From positions 1 through 64,000 of the forward strand of contig CAZVIN010000004.1 in assembly GCA_964627255.1 (NCBI GenBank): DNA of 64,000 nucleotides, read 5' to 3'. Below are positions 19,386 through 27,562 of this stretch, one piece after another. Source of the DNA: CALLJL01 sp964627255. Its GTDB lineage: Bacteria; Acidobacteriota; Aminicenantia; Aminicenantales; CALLJL01. Positions within the stretch are counted from its first letter, which is position 1. Each line of letters begins with the position of its first letter. The notes beneath the pieces were generated by a model that saw only the letters and a program-made list of their open reading frames with translations, was not told where the DNA came from and did no database searches. Made by a program: the position numbers and the translations under genes.

Positions 19386-21509
19386 CTATTTCTCAGAGGG
19401 AGCTATCTGCAATAAACAGGGAGAGACTGATTCAAGCTGAAGCCAGATAATAAGATCTGGTCCCTCAAGACGGTAATTATACCCATACCTGAATGTTTTT
19501 CCTGGGGTTATTAATTTCCCATTAACTCTTAATTCAGGTTTCTCCTCTCCCCAGTTCATTATAACCAGAGCTGGATTATAAAGCGGCGATTCCTGGCCAG
19601 CTTTAATCTTCATTTCCAAAGAAGACTCAACATTATCATTTGATTTCAAGATTTTAAAGGCTCGTTCACTTCGATCATAACCCAGAAAAGAAAATCCCTC
19701 TCCACTAAGAGTGACCTGAGGAGCATTCAGCCAGCTTTTGGCGATATAAATTAATTGACTAAACGGTCTATCCGTCAAACCATAGAGCCCATTCCACCAG
19801 CATCGGTCTTCACTTTCATGCACGGGTGGATCCGTGATAGGAAAGCCCAAGAAGGAAATCGGCCGGTCAAAAGCCTGGTTTGTTCGGCCATCACAACGCA
19901 TCAGGCCAACTGGCCAGTGGTCGCAACCGGTTCCTTCTTCTAATTCTTTAATATTTCTGTCGAAAATATACATCTTTCCCCCTGGCTCAAAAATAATAAA
20001 GGGCTTGTACTTAGACTTAAAATTTATCAGTTGCATATTAAATTTTCTTGGTTCCCATTTATTTTTCACCTTAGGATTTTCAACATAGGAAAAAATCTTT
20101 GTCTCGCCCTTTAAATTACCAACGTAGGCAAAATCGACATTCAGTACATCTTTCTGCCGCTGCCCTGGTTGAAGCAGAGGAATTGTCTCTTGAAATTGGC
20201 GTGGCTCTCCCAAGCTACCTTTTTTCCAGCTGACCTTGCGGATACCCATCTGATCAGGATAAATAAAATAATATTCATCAACCCAGCAGGCCCAGCCCGT
20301 TTTTTCATCTTCTTTCCAGAGACTGTTATGCGAGCTGACAGGAGCATAACGCCAGTGAATCACCGCCCGGGCCTCATTGTTTTCAATTATTCTCACATGA
20401 GAATAACGGCAATGACGATCCTGCATATGTTCAAAACATCCCTCCTTGTCCTCTGGACCCACTCCCCAGGCCTCAACACTTTGATCGGCCATCCACAATC
20501 CATTCTCAGTCACCCAGACCGGTGAATATCTAGTGCCGCGCCAGAAAACAACGCGGGCAGCTGAATTGTCAAATCTCACAACCACGTCAGGATGCTCGTC
20601 TACGGGCCAGAGAGCATCCCATTCATCATAATATTTCAATTGACAATAATACGCACCAAAACGGCCGGGACCAGCAGGACCTGAAGGCATGAGTCGAAGT
20701 GGCAGATCAGGATCAACCCCGGGCTTGTTTTTTGAATAGGAAGCTACAATTTGCTCAGGAGCTATAGCCTGATCATATATTTTTATTTCGTCAACAATTC
20801 CATCAAGAGAAAACCAGTCTGGAAGTGTTCCGTGTTCACGATGAATATAAGCTGGCTTCATTTTTTCATGATTCATACCGATTCGCAAATCTACATCTGG
20901 AGCAAAGGTAGGTTTTCCCTTTACTTCTAACTTTCCAACCTCATTACCATCAAGATAGATGGTTATACCTTCAGCCGAATCATAAATCGCAACTACCTGG
21001 ACCCATTTTCTGAGCGGTATGGCAAAATCGGGTAAGGTACACTCATGCCACTTCTCATTTAAGGCTATCTGGAAGCTCAATTGTCCCCGTGGGCCAACAG
21101 CCAAATAAAAACCGGCCTCCTTGCCCTTTTTCTGGCTAATTATTGGACACCAGTTCCAGGGATAGGTAGCCAGGGCCAACCAGCCTTCCAGTGTAAATCT
21201 ATCTTCAAGCTGCGGTGAATTGCCAGCCAGGCGGATTACACAGGTAGTAAAACCATCTAATTTTAAAGCTGATCCGACAACTCCGGAGGTAGATTTAAAA
21301 TTTCCTTCGATTGTGTCTTCAATTTGACTTACACTATCGGGAGTTTTGTTATTTTTCATTTGATCAAATTTCCACCACGCCACCAACCCTTTATCCCTGC
21401 CAAGAAGAGGCATATCCAAGCAGACCAGAAACAAAAGGACAAGGCGGGCGGAAAGAATCCACAATTTCTCCCTATTGGCCTTTTTCTTCCTCATACTGTA
21501 CTCCTTCAT
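19386..21509 (-). CDS. Secreted LamG-domain protein with conserved uncharacterised C-terminal domain (paralogue B)
   Basis: The 707-residue protein is a full-length paralogue of the 7128-9260 product. The signal peptide is followed by LamG (about 60-265: ALKLDGFTTCVIRLAG, FTLEGWLALATYPWNWCPII, GIVDEIKIYDQAIAPEQIV). The same unassigned second domain follows, with RGTRYSPVWVTENGLWMADQ, GCFEHMQDRHCRYSHVRIIE, VIHWRYAPVSS, DEYYFIYPDQMGIRKVSWKK, FEPGGKM, GCDHWPVGLMRCDGR and DRPISFLGFPITDPPVHESE. Shared His, Asp, Arg, Tyr and Cys positions across two diverged copies mark probable functional residues. It sits between GH31 and GH106 genes on the same strand, which suggests a role in the same glycan breakdown. 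No family name can be given from memory. Confidence 0.75.
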   Translation of the reverse strand: MKEYSMRKKKANREKLWILSARLVLLFLVCLDMPLLGRDKGLVAWWKFDQMKNNKTPDSVSQIEDTIEGNFKSTSGVVGSALKLDGFTTCVIRLAGNSPQLEDRFTLEGWLALATYPWNWCPIISQKKGKEAGFYLAVGPRGQLSFQIALNEKWHECTLPDFAIPLRKWVQVVAIYDSAEGITIYLDGNEVGKLEVKGKPTFAPDVDLRIGMNHEKMKPAYIHREHGTLPDWFSLDGIVDEIKIYDQAIAPEQIVASYSKNKPGVDPDLPLRLMPSGPAGPGRFGAYYCQLKYYDEWDALWPVDEHPDVVVRFDNSAARVVFWRGTRYSPVWVTENGLWMADQSVEAWGVGPEDKEGCFEHMQDRHCRYSHVRIIENNEARAVIHWRYAPVSSHNSLWKEDEKTGWACWVDEYYFIYPDQMGIRKVSWKKGSLGEPRQFQETIPLLQPGQRQKDVLNVDFAYVGNLKGETKIFSYVENPKVKNKWEPRKFNMQLINFKSKYKPFIIFEPGGKMYIFDRNIKELEEGTGCDHWPVGLMRCDGRTNQAFDRPISFLGFPITDPPVHESEDRCWWNGLYGLTDRPFSQLIYIAKSWLNAPQVTLSGEGFSFLGYDRSERAFKILKSNDNVESSLEMKIKAGQESPLYNPALVIMNWGEEKPELRVNGKLITPGKTFRYGYNYRLEGPDLIIWLQLESVSPCLLQIAPSEK

Positions 21510-21710
21510 TTATTAATTAATCACGATAATGTTCTAGGCCAATTTTTTATGTCAGCTAAAGGACTCGCTATCACGGATTTTCCGAAAGATGATTCCAGGT
21601 TTTCCACCCCAATATTTATTTTGTTCTATGCTTACCTTTTATCGATAAATACGAATCCATACTGATTTCTCTGACATTCTTTGTAAGGCACAAACATCGG
21701 CATTTCTAAT

Positions 21711-24542
21711 CTAATCTCTTTTAACCTGGACAGCTTTTCCTCCATAAAGAACTATCTTATCCGGGTCTCTTTCCGGTTCAACTCCCGCTCCATGATTCTT
21801 TCCGACCCAAACTATATGAAAAGTTCTCCTCTTAAGCTTTCCTGGAAAATCTCCCTTTTCCTCTCCAATTGTCAAAGTTTGACTCTTTTCATCCCACCTG
21901 ATGGGAATAAGAGTGTAGAATCCTTTTTCATAGTTATAATTGTCGTTTTCATCCTCATAAAGGACAAATTCTGCATCTTCCCCGGGGTAGATTCTAAGTT
22001 CAATGGGATCAGCCGGTTTCTCGGTCGAATACTGAATTTCAGGTCCCATAGGAACAATTGACCCGGCTTTAACATAGATGGGCATAATGTCAATAGGAAC
22101 TTCTCTTTCTATCCATTTTCCTCCTTCCCTTCTTTCGCCGTTCCAGAAATCATACCATCCTCTGGCTTCGGGAAGATAAAGACGCCAGGATTTTATTTCA
22201 TCAGGATTATAGATTTCTCTGGGCATATCTGGAGTTCTCCAGGCTAACCTCATCTGCGTCCCGCCTTGACTATTAAAATAATCAATTCTTAGCCTGTATT
22301 TTTTACCAGCTTCTAAATTAACTTTGGCCCGGTGATTTCTCGCTCTCTGAGCCTGCCATGAATCTATAACTAATTTATCGTCCAGCCAGACGCGTACCCC
22401 ATCATCGCAGGTTAGCCAAAACTCATATTCTCCTGCCCCTTTAGTCAGGATTTCACCAGTCCAGCGAAGAGAATAATTGACCCGGTCAACACCTTCAGGC
22501 AGCTCGTCGATCCAGGTATTGTAGATAGCCTTTTTCTGAACGCGGGTAGTTACCAGTTTTTCAAAATTCTGGCCATTATAAAATTCAACCCGCAGCCCGC
22601 CTTTTTTGCTATCAGGTGTAAACAGATAATCTGAAGGAATAACTTCATTAATGTAATCTTCACCATAATACATCTGTTTGGTAACAGGGCAAATTAATAA
22701 GGCCGGACCAAACATAAACTGGTTGTCAATATCCAGCACGGTTTTATCTTCACTAAAATCCATGGGCAATCCCCGCATGATGGTGTAGCCGTCACTCGTA
22801 ACCTTCCAGGCCAGTGAGTAAATATATGGCAGAAGACGATATCTCAAAATGTCATATTTGACGAGAGTATCGTAAGCCCAGGTACCCGGTTCACCGAATC
22901 TCCAGATTTCCCGTGGTGTATCTGTTCCATGGGACCGGAAAATAGGACAGAAAGCGCCGTACTGGAACCACCTAACGTACATTTCACGATAACCGGGATC
23001 ATTACATCCTTCGTCAAAAAAAGCCCCATACTGGCGAACATAAAAAGCACCGATATCTGTAGTCCAGTAAGGGATTCCGGACATACAGAAGTTTAATCCG
23101 GCTGAAACCTGATTCCTAAAAACATCCCAACGCGCAACTATATCACCCGACCAGGTGGCAGCTGCGTATTTCTGCTGGCCAGCAAAAGCTGACCGAGTTA
23201 AAATCACGACTCGCTTATCCGAACTAACTGATCTCTGCCCTTCGTATACTCCTTTAGTTGTCATCAGAGAATAAGTATTAAGATAACGAGCTATACTTCC
23301 TAAAGCGGTCTCACCAATTTGTTTAATGTGTTTCTCGTCAGCTTCATCCACTTCTGGCTCGGTAGAATCCATCCAAAAAGCATCTACTCCCCTGGAGAAA
23401 AGACCTTCATTGATATACTTCCAGTAAATCTTTCTGGCTTCTTCGTTGTAGGCATCATAAACTTTCCCTTCAGCTCTAACCACTGGACTATAGAGCAAAC
23501 CCTTTTTTCCCATCTCTTTATATATCTCAGTTTTGGGGCCTAAAACCGGCCAGATAGACACCATGAAGTGAACGTGATGTTTATCATGAAGGGTCTTTAT
23601 CATTTCTTCCGCTCGGGGATATCTCTCCTCATCAAATTTCATGGCGCTCCATTCAGAAGCATCGCCCCAATACAGCCAATCCTGGATTATAAGGTCGATC
23701 GGAATTTTTCTCTGGCGATATTCATTAACAACTTCCATTAACTCTTGCCCTGTTCGATATCTTTCTTTTGATTGCCAGAACCCGAAAGCCCAGCGGGGAA
23801 ACATAGGTGCCTGCCCAGTAATTTCCCGGTATCCCCTGATTACATCATCTAAATCTTTTCCACTTATAAAATAATAATCAATAGCGTCTCCTACTTCAGA
23901 CCAAAAATAAGTACCATCTCGGCCGTCATGAAACTTGGTTTTAGAATAATTGTCCCATAAAATTCCATAATTATTGGTTGAAACTAAAAAGGGAACAGAC
24001 ACTTTTTCATTTTCTTGAACGAGTAAAACATCGTGCCCTCGATAGTTCATAACTCCTTCCTGGTGCTGTCCCAAACCATAAACACCCTCTTCTGGCAACA
24101 ATTTAAAATTCTGCTGGACATGATAAGTTTTCTCACCCATCACCGAGGCCCTGGTCAGCCGCCGGGGATTTTCTTGATCTTCCTGCAAAAATAGCTTGCC
24201 ACCTTCATCACAAAAACTTACAGCCCCGCTGTTTTTATTGATTAAAATAATTAAGTTTTTGGTGGAAACCTTGACCTCTCTATCTTCTGACTCTACTTCA
24301 AAAGAAACCGGTGCCCATGTTCTTTCAACCACCAGACTTTCTCTCAGTCGGAAGTTGCGGTCGGGGTCAAAAACAATTTTTGCCACCTGATCAGTGCATA
24401 ATTGAACCTTTAGAGCCCCACTCTTTAGGTTTAAGATAATTCCGTCATCTATTCTTTCTAACCTGGTCGGCGAATGATTACAGGAAAAGGCTAAAATGAT
24501 TAGCCCGGCAATATTTAATAGAACTAAAATATTCTTTTTCAT
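21711..24542 (-). CDS. GH31 alpha-glucosidase/alpha-xylosidase lipoprotein with PA14 insertion
   Basis: The 943-residue protein starts with a lipobox (ILAFSCNHS). The GH31 (beta/alpha)8 domain shows PRWAFGFWQSKERYRTGQEL, IDLIIQDWLYWGDAS and the nucleophile motif FWMDSTEPE with Asp392. The acid/base Asp467 lies in TWSGDIVARWDVF, followed by GIPYWTTDIGAF and FRSHGTDTPREIW. A PA14 beta-barrel is inserted at about residues 645-775 (LRVEFYNGQNFEKL, FWLTCDDGVRVWLDDKLVID, MRLAWRTP), inside the C-terminal beta-sandwich region. PA14 insertions occur in alpha-xylosidases acting on xyloglucan, so that activity is a reasonable guess, though alpha-glucosidase is also possible. It has a GGGAG ribosome-binding site and heads the minus-strand run GH31-LamG-GH106-barrel protein-sulfatases. 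Confidence 0.88.
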   Translation of the reverse strand: MKKNILVLLNIAGLIILAFSCNHSPTRLERIDDGIILNLKSGALKVQLCTDQVAKIVFDPDRNFRLRESLVVERTWAPVSFEVESEDREVKVSTKNLIILINKNSGAVSFCDEGGKLFLQEDQENPRRLTRASVMGEKTYHVQQNFKLLPEEGVYGLGQHQEGVMNYRGHDVLLVQENEKVSVPFLVSTNNYGILWDNYSKTKFHDGRDGTYFWSEVGDAIDYYFISGKDLDDVIRGYREITGQAPMFPRWAFGFWQSKERYRTGQELMEVVNEYRQRKIPIDLIIQDWLYWGDASEWSAMKFDEERYPRAEEMIKTLHDKHHVHFMVSIWPVLGPKTEIYKEMGKKGLLYSPVVRAEGKVYDAYNEEARKIYWKYINEGLFSRGVDAFWMDSTEPEVDEADEKHIKQIGETALGSIARYLNTYSLMTTKGVYEGQRSVSSDKRVVILTRSAFAGQQKYAAATWSGDIVARWDVFRNQVSAGLNFCMSGIPYWTTDIGAFYVRQYGAFFDEGCNDPGYREMYVRWFQYGAFCPIFRSHGTDTPREIWRFGEPGTWAYDTLVKYDILRYRLLPYIYSLAWKVTSDGYTIMRGLPMDFSEDKTVLDIDNQFMFGPALLICPVTKQMYYGEDYINEVIPSDYLFTPDSKKGGLRVEFYNGQNFEKLVTTRVQKKAIYNTWIDELPEGVDRVNYSLRWTGEILTKGAGEYEFWLTCDDGVRVWLDDKLVIDSWQAQRARNHRAKVNLEAGKKYRLRIDYFNSQGGTQMRLAWRTPDMPREIYNPDEIKSWRLYLPEARGWYDFWNGERREGGKWIEREVPIDIMPIYVKAGSIVPMGPEIQYSTEKPADPIELRIYPGEDAEFVLYEDENDNYNYEKGFYTLIPIRWDEKSQTLTIGEEKGDFPGKLKRRTFHIVWVGKNHGAGVEPERDPDKIVLYGGKAVQVKRD

Positions 24543-25130
24543 TTTTTAACTCCCTGAGAATAAAATGAAAGAATCAAAAAAAACATAAGAATCTTCACCC
24601 CAACCCCATGGCAGTAAATTTTTTTATTCCCCGCACGCAATTTTCCAAAAAATATAAAATTGATTTAATTGCTTTCTTAGCTTTATTAAGTACTAAAATA
24701 AAAATTTTAGAAAATCAAGTTTTTTTCCTTAGTGAAATCAGCTCTGATAATTGTATGCCTCGACCAAAACCAACCCACCGCCCTGAGAAAAAATTCTCAA
24801 ACTGCTAAATTTTAATAGGAGCTGGTCAAGTCTCGATTAGGAAGACTGGCAAAAATCAATAGTTTGGCGTCATTTCTGGCCCAAAAGAAATTTCCATTAA
24901 AATATATTCAACTTGAATTAATAAAATAATCGGGACGAAGAAAACAGAAAGAAGACAAAAGAGCCGCAGAATTCAAAAGAAAAGATATTTTAAATCTGCA
25001 TTACCCAACCTGGATGAAAATTAGAGCCTTTTCTTTTTATCAAAGGTGGATGGCAATTTGGGTTTAGTCTATTCCCTCATATATTCTGATATATTTATTC
25101 AGTATATTTATCGTGCAGATGATTCCGAGC
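24543..25130. other. Intergenic, no feature recognised
   Basis: 588 AT-rich bases upstream of GH31 and downstream of the S9 peptidase. No convincing frame, hairpin terminator or RNA gene was seen. Confidence 0.5.
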
Positions 25131-27404
25131 TCAGCGTGGACCAGGCGGAAGATGGGTAATAAGATACCGCGCAATTAGCATATAAAGGTGCAGTGTGGTG
25201 CCTTCGCCTTCTCTAAGGCCATGATCTCGATTAGGATAAACCATATAATCAAACTGTTTTCCCAGGGCTATCAGGCGATCCACCAGTCCTTCAGTTATTT
25301 GAATGTGGGTGTTGGTTTCCCCTGAACCGTGCACGATCAATAGGTGTCCTTTCAATCCCTCCGCAAAATTGATGGGAGCAGATTGCTTGTATCCTTCTGG
25401 ATTTTCTTCAGGGGTGCGCATGTAGATTTCCTGAAACCAAGCATTGTAAAGATGGGGCTGTGGTTTGGGAGCAACGGCAATGCCAACCTTATAAAGGTCA
25501 GGTTCCCGGAACATCGCATTTAAAGTGTTTGAGCCTCCGCCGCTCCATCCCCAGATACCAACTCTTGATAAATCAACATAACTTAGTTTTCGGCCAAGTT
25601 CTCTCAACGCGGCCGCCTGTTCTTTCGTCGACAAAGGCCCAAGGCTGCCAAATATGGCCCGTCGCCAAGCTGCCCCCTTAGGAGCCGGCGTTCCGCGATT
25701 GTCTATGGAAACAACCAGATAACCAATATCAGCAATAACCCGGTGAAACATGCCTCGCGCCCCCTGCCACTGATCCAGAACCGTCTGGGAATGGGGTTCT
25801 CCATAAACCCAGACAAAAACCGGATACTTCTTTTCCGGGTTAAAATCACTGGGCTTTATCATCCAGGCATCCATGACCACGCCATCGCCAATAGCAATCG
25901 GTAAAAATTCTACCGGTTTAAGCTTCATCGCCTCGAGTCTGGCTCTCAGCTGGCCATTATCCTCAAGGACCCGGGTTGTTTTATGCTCGGGTAACTGGAT
26001 TAATTCGGTAACTGGCGGCGTATCAAAGGTGGAGCTGGAATGAAAGGCATATCGGCCATCAGGAGATAAAATATAACTGTGTACGCCTCCTTGAACCGCC
26101 GGGGTTACTCTTTGGGGCTTTGCTTTTCCATCAAGGCTAACACGATAAAGATAACTCTGGGTGGCATTGTCAGGAGAAGCAAGATAATAGAACCAGCCTC
26201 TTTTTTCATCCAACCCCACGCGGGAAATGATATCCACGCCGGAGGGGGTTAATGGTATCTCTTTTGAATTTTTATTTCGCGATAATTTGTAGGCACGGCG
26301 CCAGCCTTCCTTTTCCGAAATCACTATGAATGACCTATCATTGTCTATCCAGCTCAATCCGGCATTTGTCCCATAACTGGCGTCAACCCAGGCTGGGTCA
26401 CTTTCACCATAAACTCTTTCTACCTTTCCACCTGTCACCTCTGCCACCAGAAACTCTCTGTAGTCCCTTGACCGGCTCAATTTTTCCACGCATAGCTCTC
26501 TCGAATTTTTAAGCCACTTTAATTCTCTCAAATAGAATTCTTCATTCTCTTCACCTATTTTTAACCACAACGTTTCGCCTCCTTCCGCCTTCACCACGCC
26601 CAGGCGAAGACGGGGAATGGGGGTTCCCACCCGAGCAAAGCGCACATATCTCACTTTTGGGTAGGTAGGGTCTACAGGTAAAAGAACCGGCCGAAGTAAT
26701 ACCTTGGAAGAGTCGGATTGAATGTAGGCAATATAATTTCCATCCGGGCTCCACACAGCATTTCCATTAGAAATCTTGCTCGCGACACCATCGCTGGTAA
26801 GAGAAATCCGGCGGCCGCTATCTATATCATAAACATAAAGGTTCTCTTTCATCCGAAAAAAGATTTTTCGGCTGTCCGGGGAGAAGCACTGCTTTACATC
26901 TATGAGATCCGCGCCAGAAGCAATTTCCAGGAGCTGGCCGTCCTTTGGCTTTAGGAGCCAGTAGTCAACAAGCCTCGCTCCTTCTTCATCGGAACGAGAA
27001 TTCGTCTGAATTAAGATAGAACCGCCGTCAGGTGGTACGGCATAATTTTCAATTACCAAAGGTTTCTGCTGTTCAGAGGGAATCAATTGAGACAAGCCAG
27101 CCAGAATAGTCCGTTTGCCTGTGACAATTTCATACTTTACCAGTTCGACCCCATTTCCTTTTGGATTCCTTTCCAGGACGGTGTAAGCAGAACCATCCGG
27201 GTACCACTCGCCCCTAAAAATGCGGGCGTTAAACTCCTCATCTTCAAATATCGCCCGCAGCTTAGATTCAATCACAGGCGATAAGTTCGCCCAGGAAGCC
27301 ATCTCCTGGGCATTATCATCTCCAGTCAATTTTACGTTACCGAGTAAAGCCAAATGGACAATAAAAATAATCAACAAAAGACAAAGCAATTTTCTTCTTT
27401 TCAT
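25131..27404 (-). CDS. Secreted S9 (prolyl oligopeptidase/DPP-IV-like) peptidase with altered triad
   Basis: The start chosen is the ATG at 27404 (MKRRKLLCLLLIIFI), preceded by AAAGGAGG. The upstream ATG at 27437 lacks a comparable site. A signal peptide is followed by an eight-bladed-type beta-propeller region (SPDSRKIFFRMKENLYVYDI, AVWSPDGNYIAYIQSDSS) and a C-terminal alpha/beta hydrolase. The nucleophile is Ser621 (GIWGWSGGGSNTLNAM) and the His is His728 (YPNRDHGLREG). The position of the catalytic Asp is Glu696 in HGSGETNTH, where the paralogue at 43291 has HGTGDDNVH with exactly the same spacing (Ser+75, +32 to His). Activity may be reduced or lost. It is followed on the genome by GH31 and preceded by the M1 peptidase on the same strand. 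Confidence 0.85.
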   Translation of the reverse strand: MKRRKLLCLLLIIFIVHLALLGNVKLTGDDNAQEMASWANLSPVIESKLRAIFEDEEFNARIFRGEWYPDGSAYTVLERNPKGNGVELVKYEIVTGKRTILAGLSQLIPSEQQKPLVIENYAVPPDGGSILIQTNSRSDEEGARLVDYWLLKPKDGQLLEIASGADLIDVKQCFSPDSRKIFFRMKENLYVYDIDSGRRISLTSDGVASKISNGNAVWSPDGNYIAYIQSDSSKVLLRPVLLPVDPTYPKVRYVRFARVGTPIPRLRLGVVKAEGGETLWLKIGEENEEFYLRELKWLKNSRELCVEKLSRSRDYREFLVAEVTGGKVERVYGESDPAWVDASYGTNAGLSWIDNDRSFIVISEKEGWRRAYKLSRNKNSKEIPLTPSGVDIISRVGLDEKRGWFYYLASPDNATQSYLYRVSLDGKAKPQRVTPAVQGGVHSYILSPDGRYAFHSSSTFDTPPVTELIQLPEHKTTRVLEDNGQLRARLEAMKLKPVEFLPIAIGDGVVMDAWMIKPSDFNPEKKYPVFVWVYGEPHSQTVLDQWQGARGMFHRVIADIGYLVVSIDNRGTPAPKGAAWRRAIFGSLGPLSTKEQAAALRELGRKLSYVDLSRVGIWGWSGGGSNTLNAMFREPDLYKVGIAVAPKPQPHLYNAWFQEIYMRTPEENPEGYKQSAPINFAEGLKGHLLIVHGSGETNTHIQITEGLVDRLIALGKQFDYMVYPNRDHGLREGEGTTLHLYMLIARYLITHLPPGPR

Positions 27405-27562
27405 AAATCCTCCTTTCTTAAAAAGATTGTATTTCAATAAAACTTAATTTTCAGCCTCCACTTGCCATGCTCATCTCAAGGAACTTAAAATAACCCGAGG
27501 AATCTTCTTATATTCATTCTGGAGGCAGATTTCATGGTCAGATATTGGCCAGCAGCTTGACC

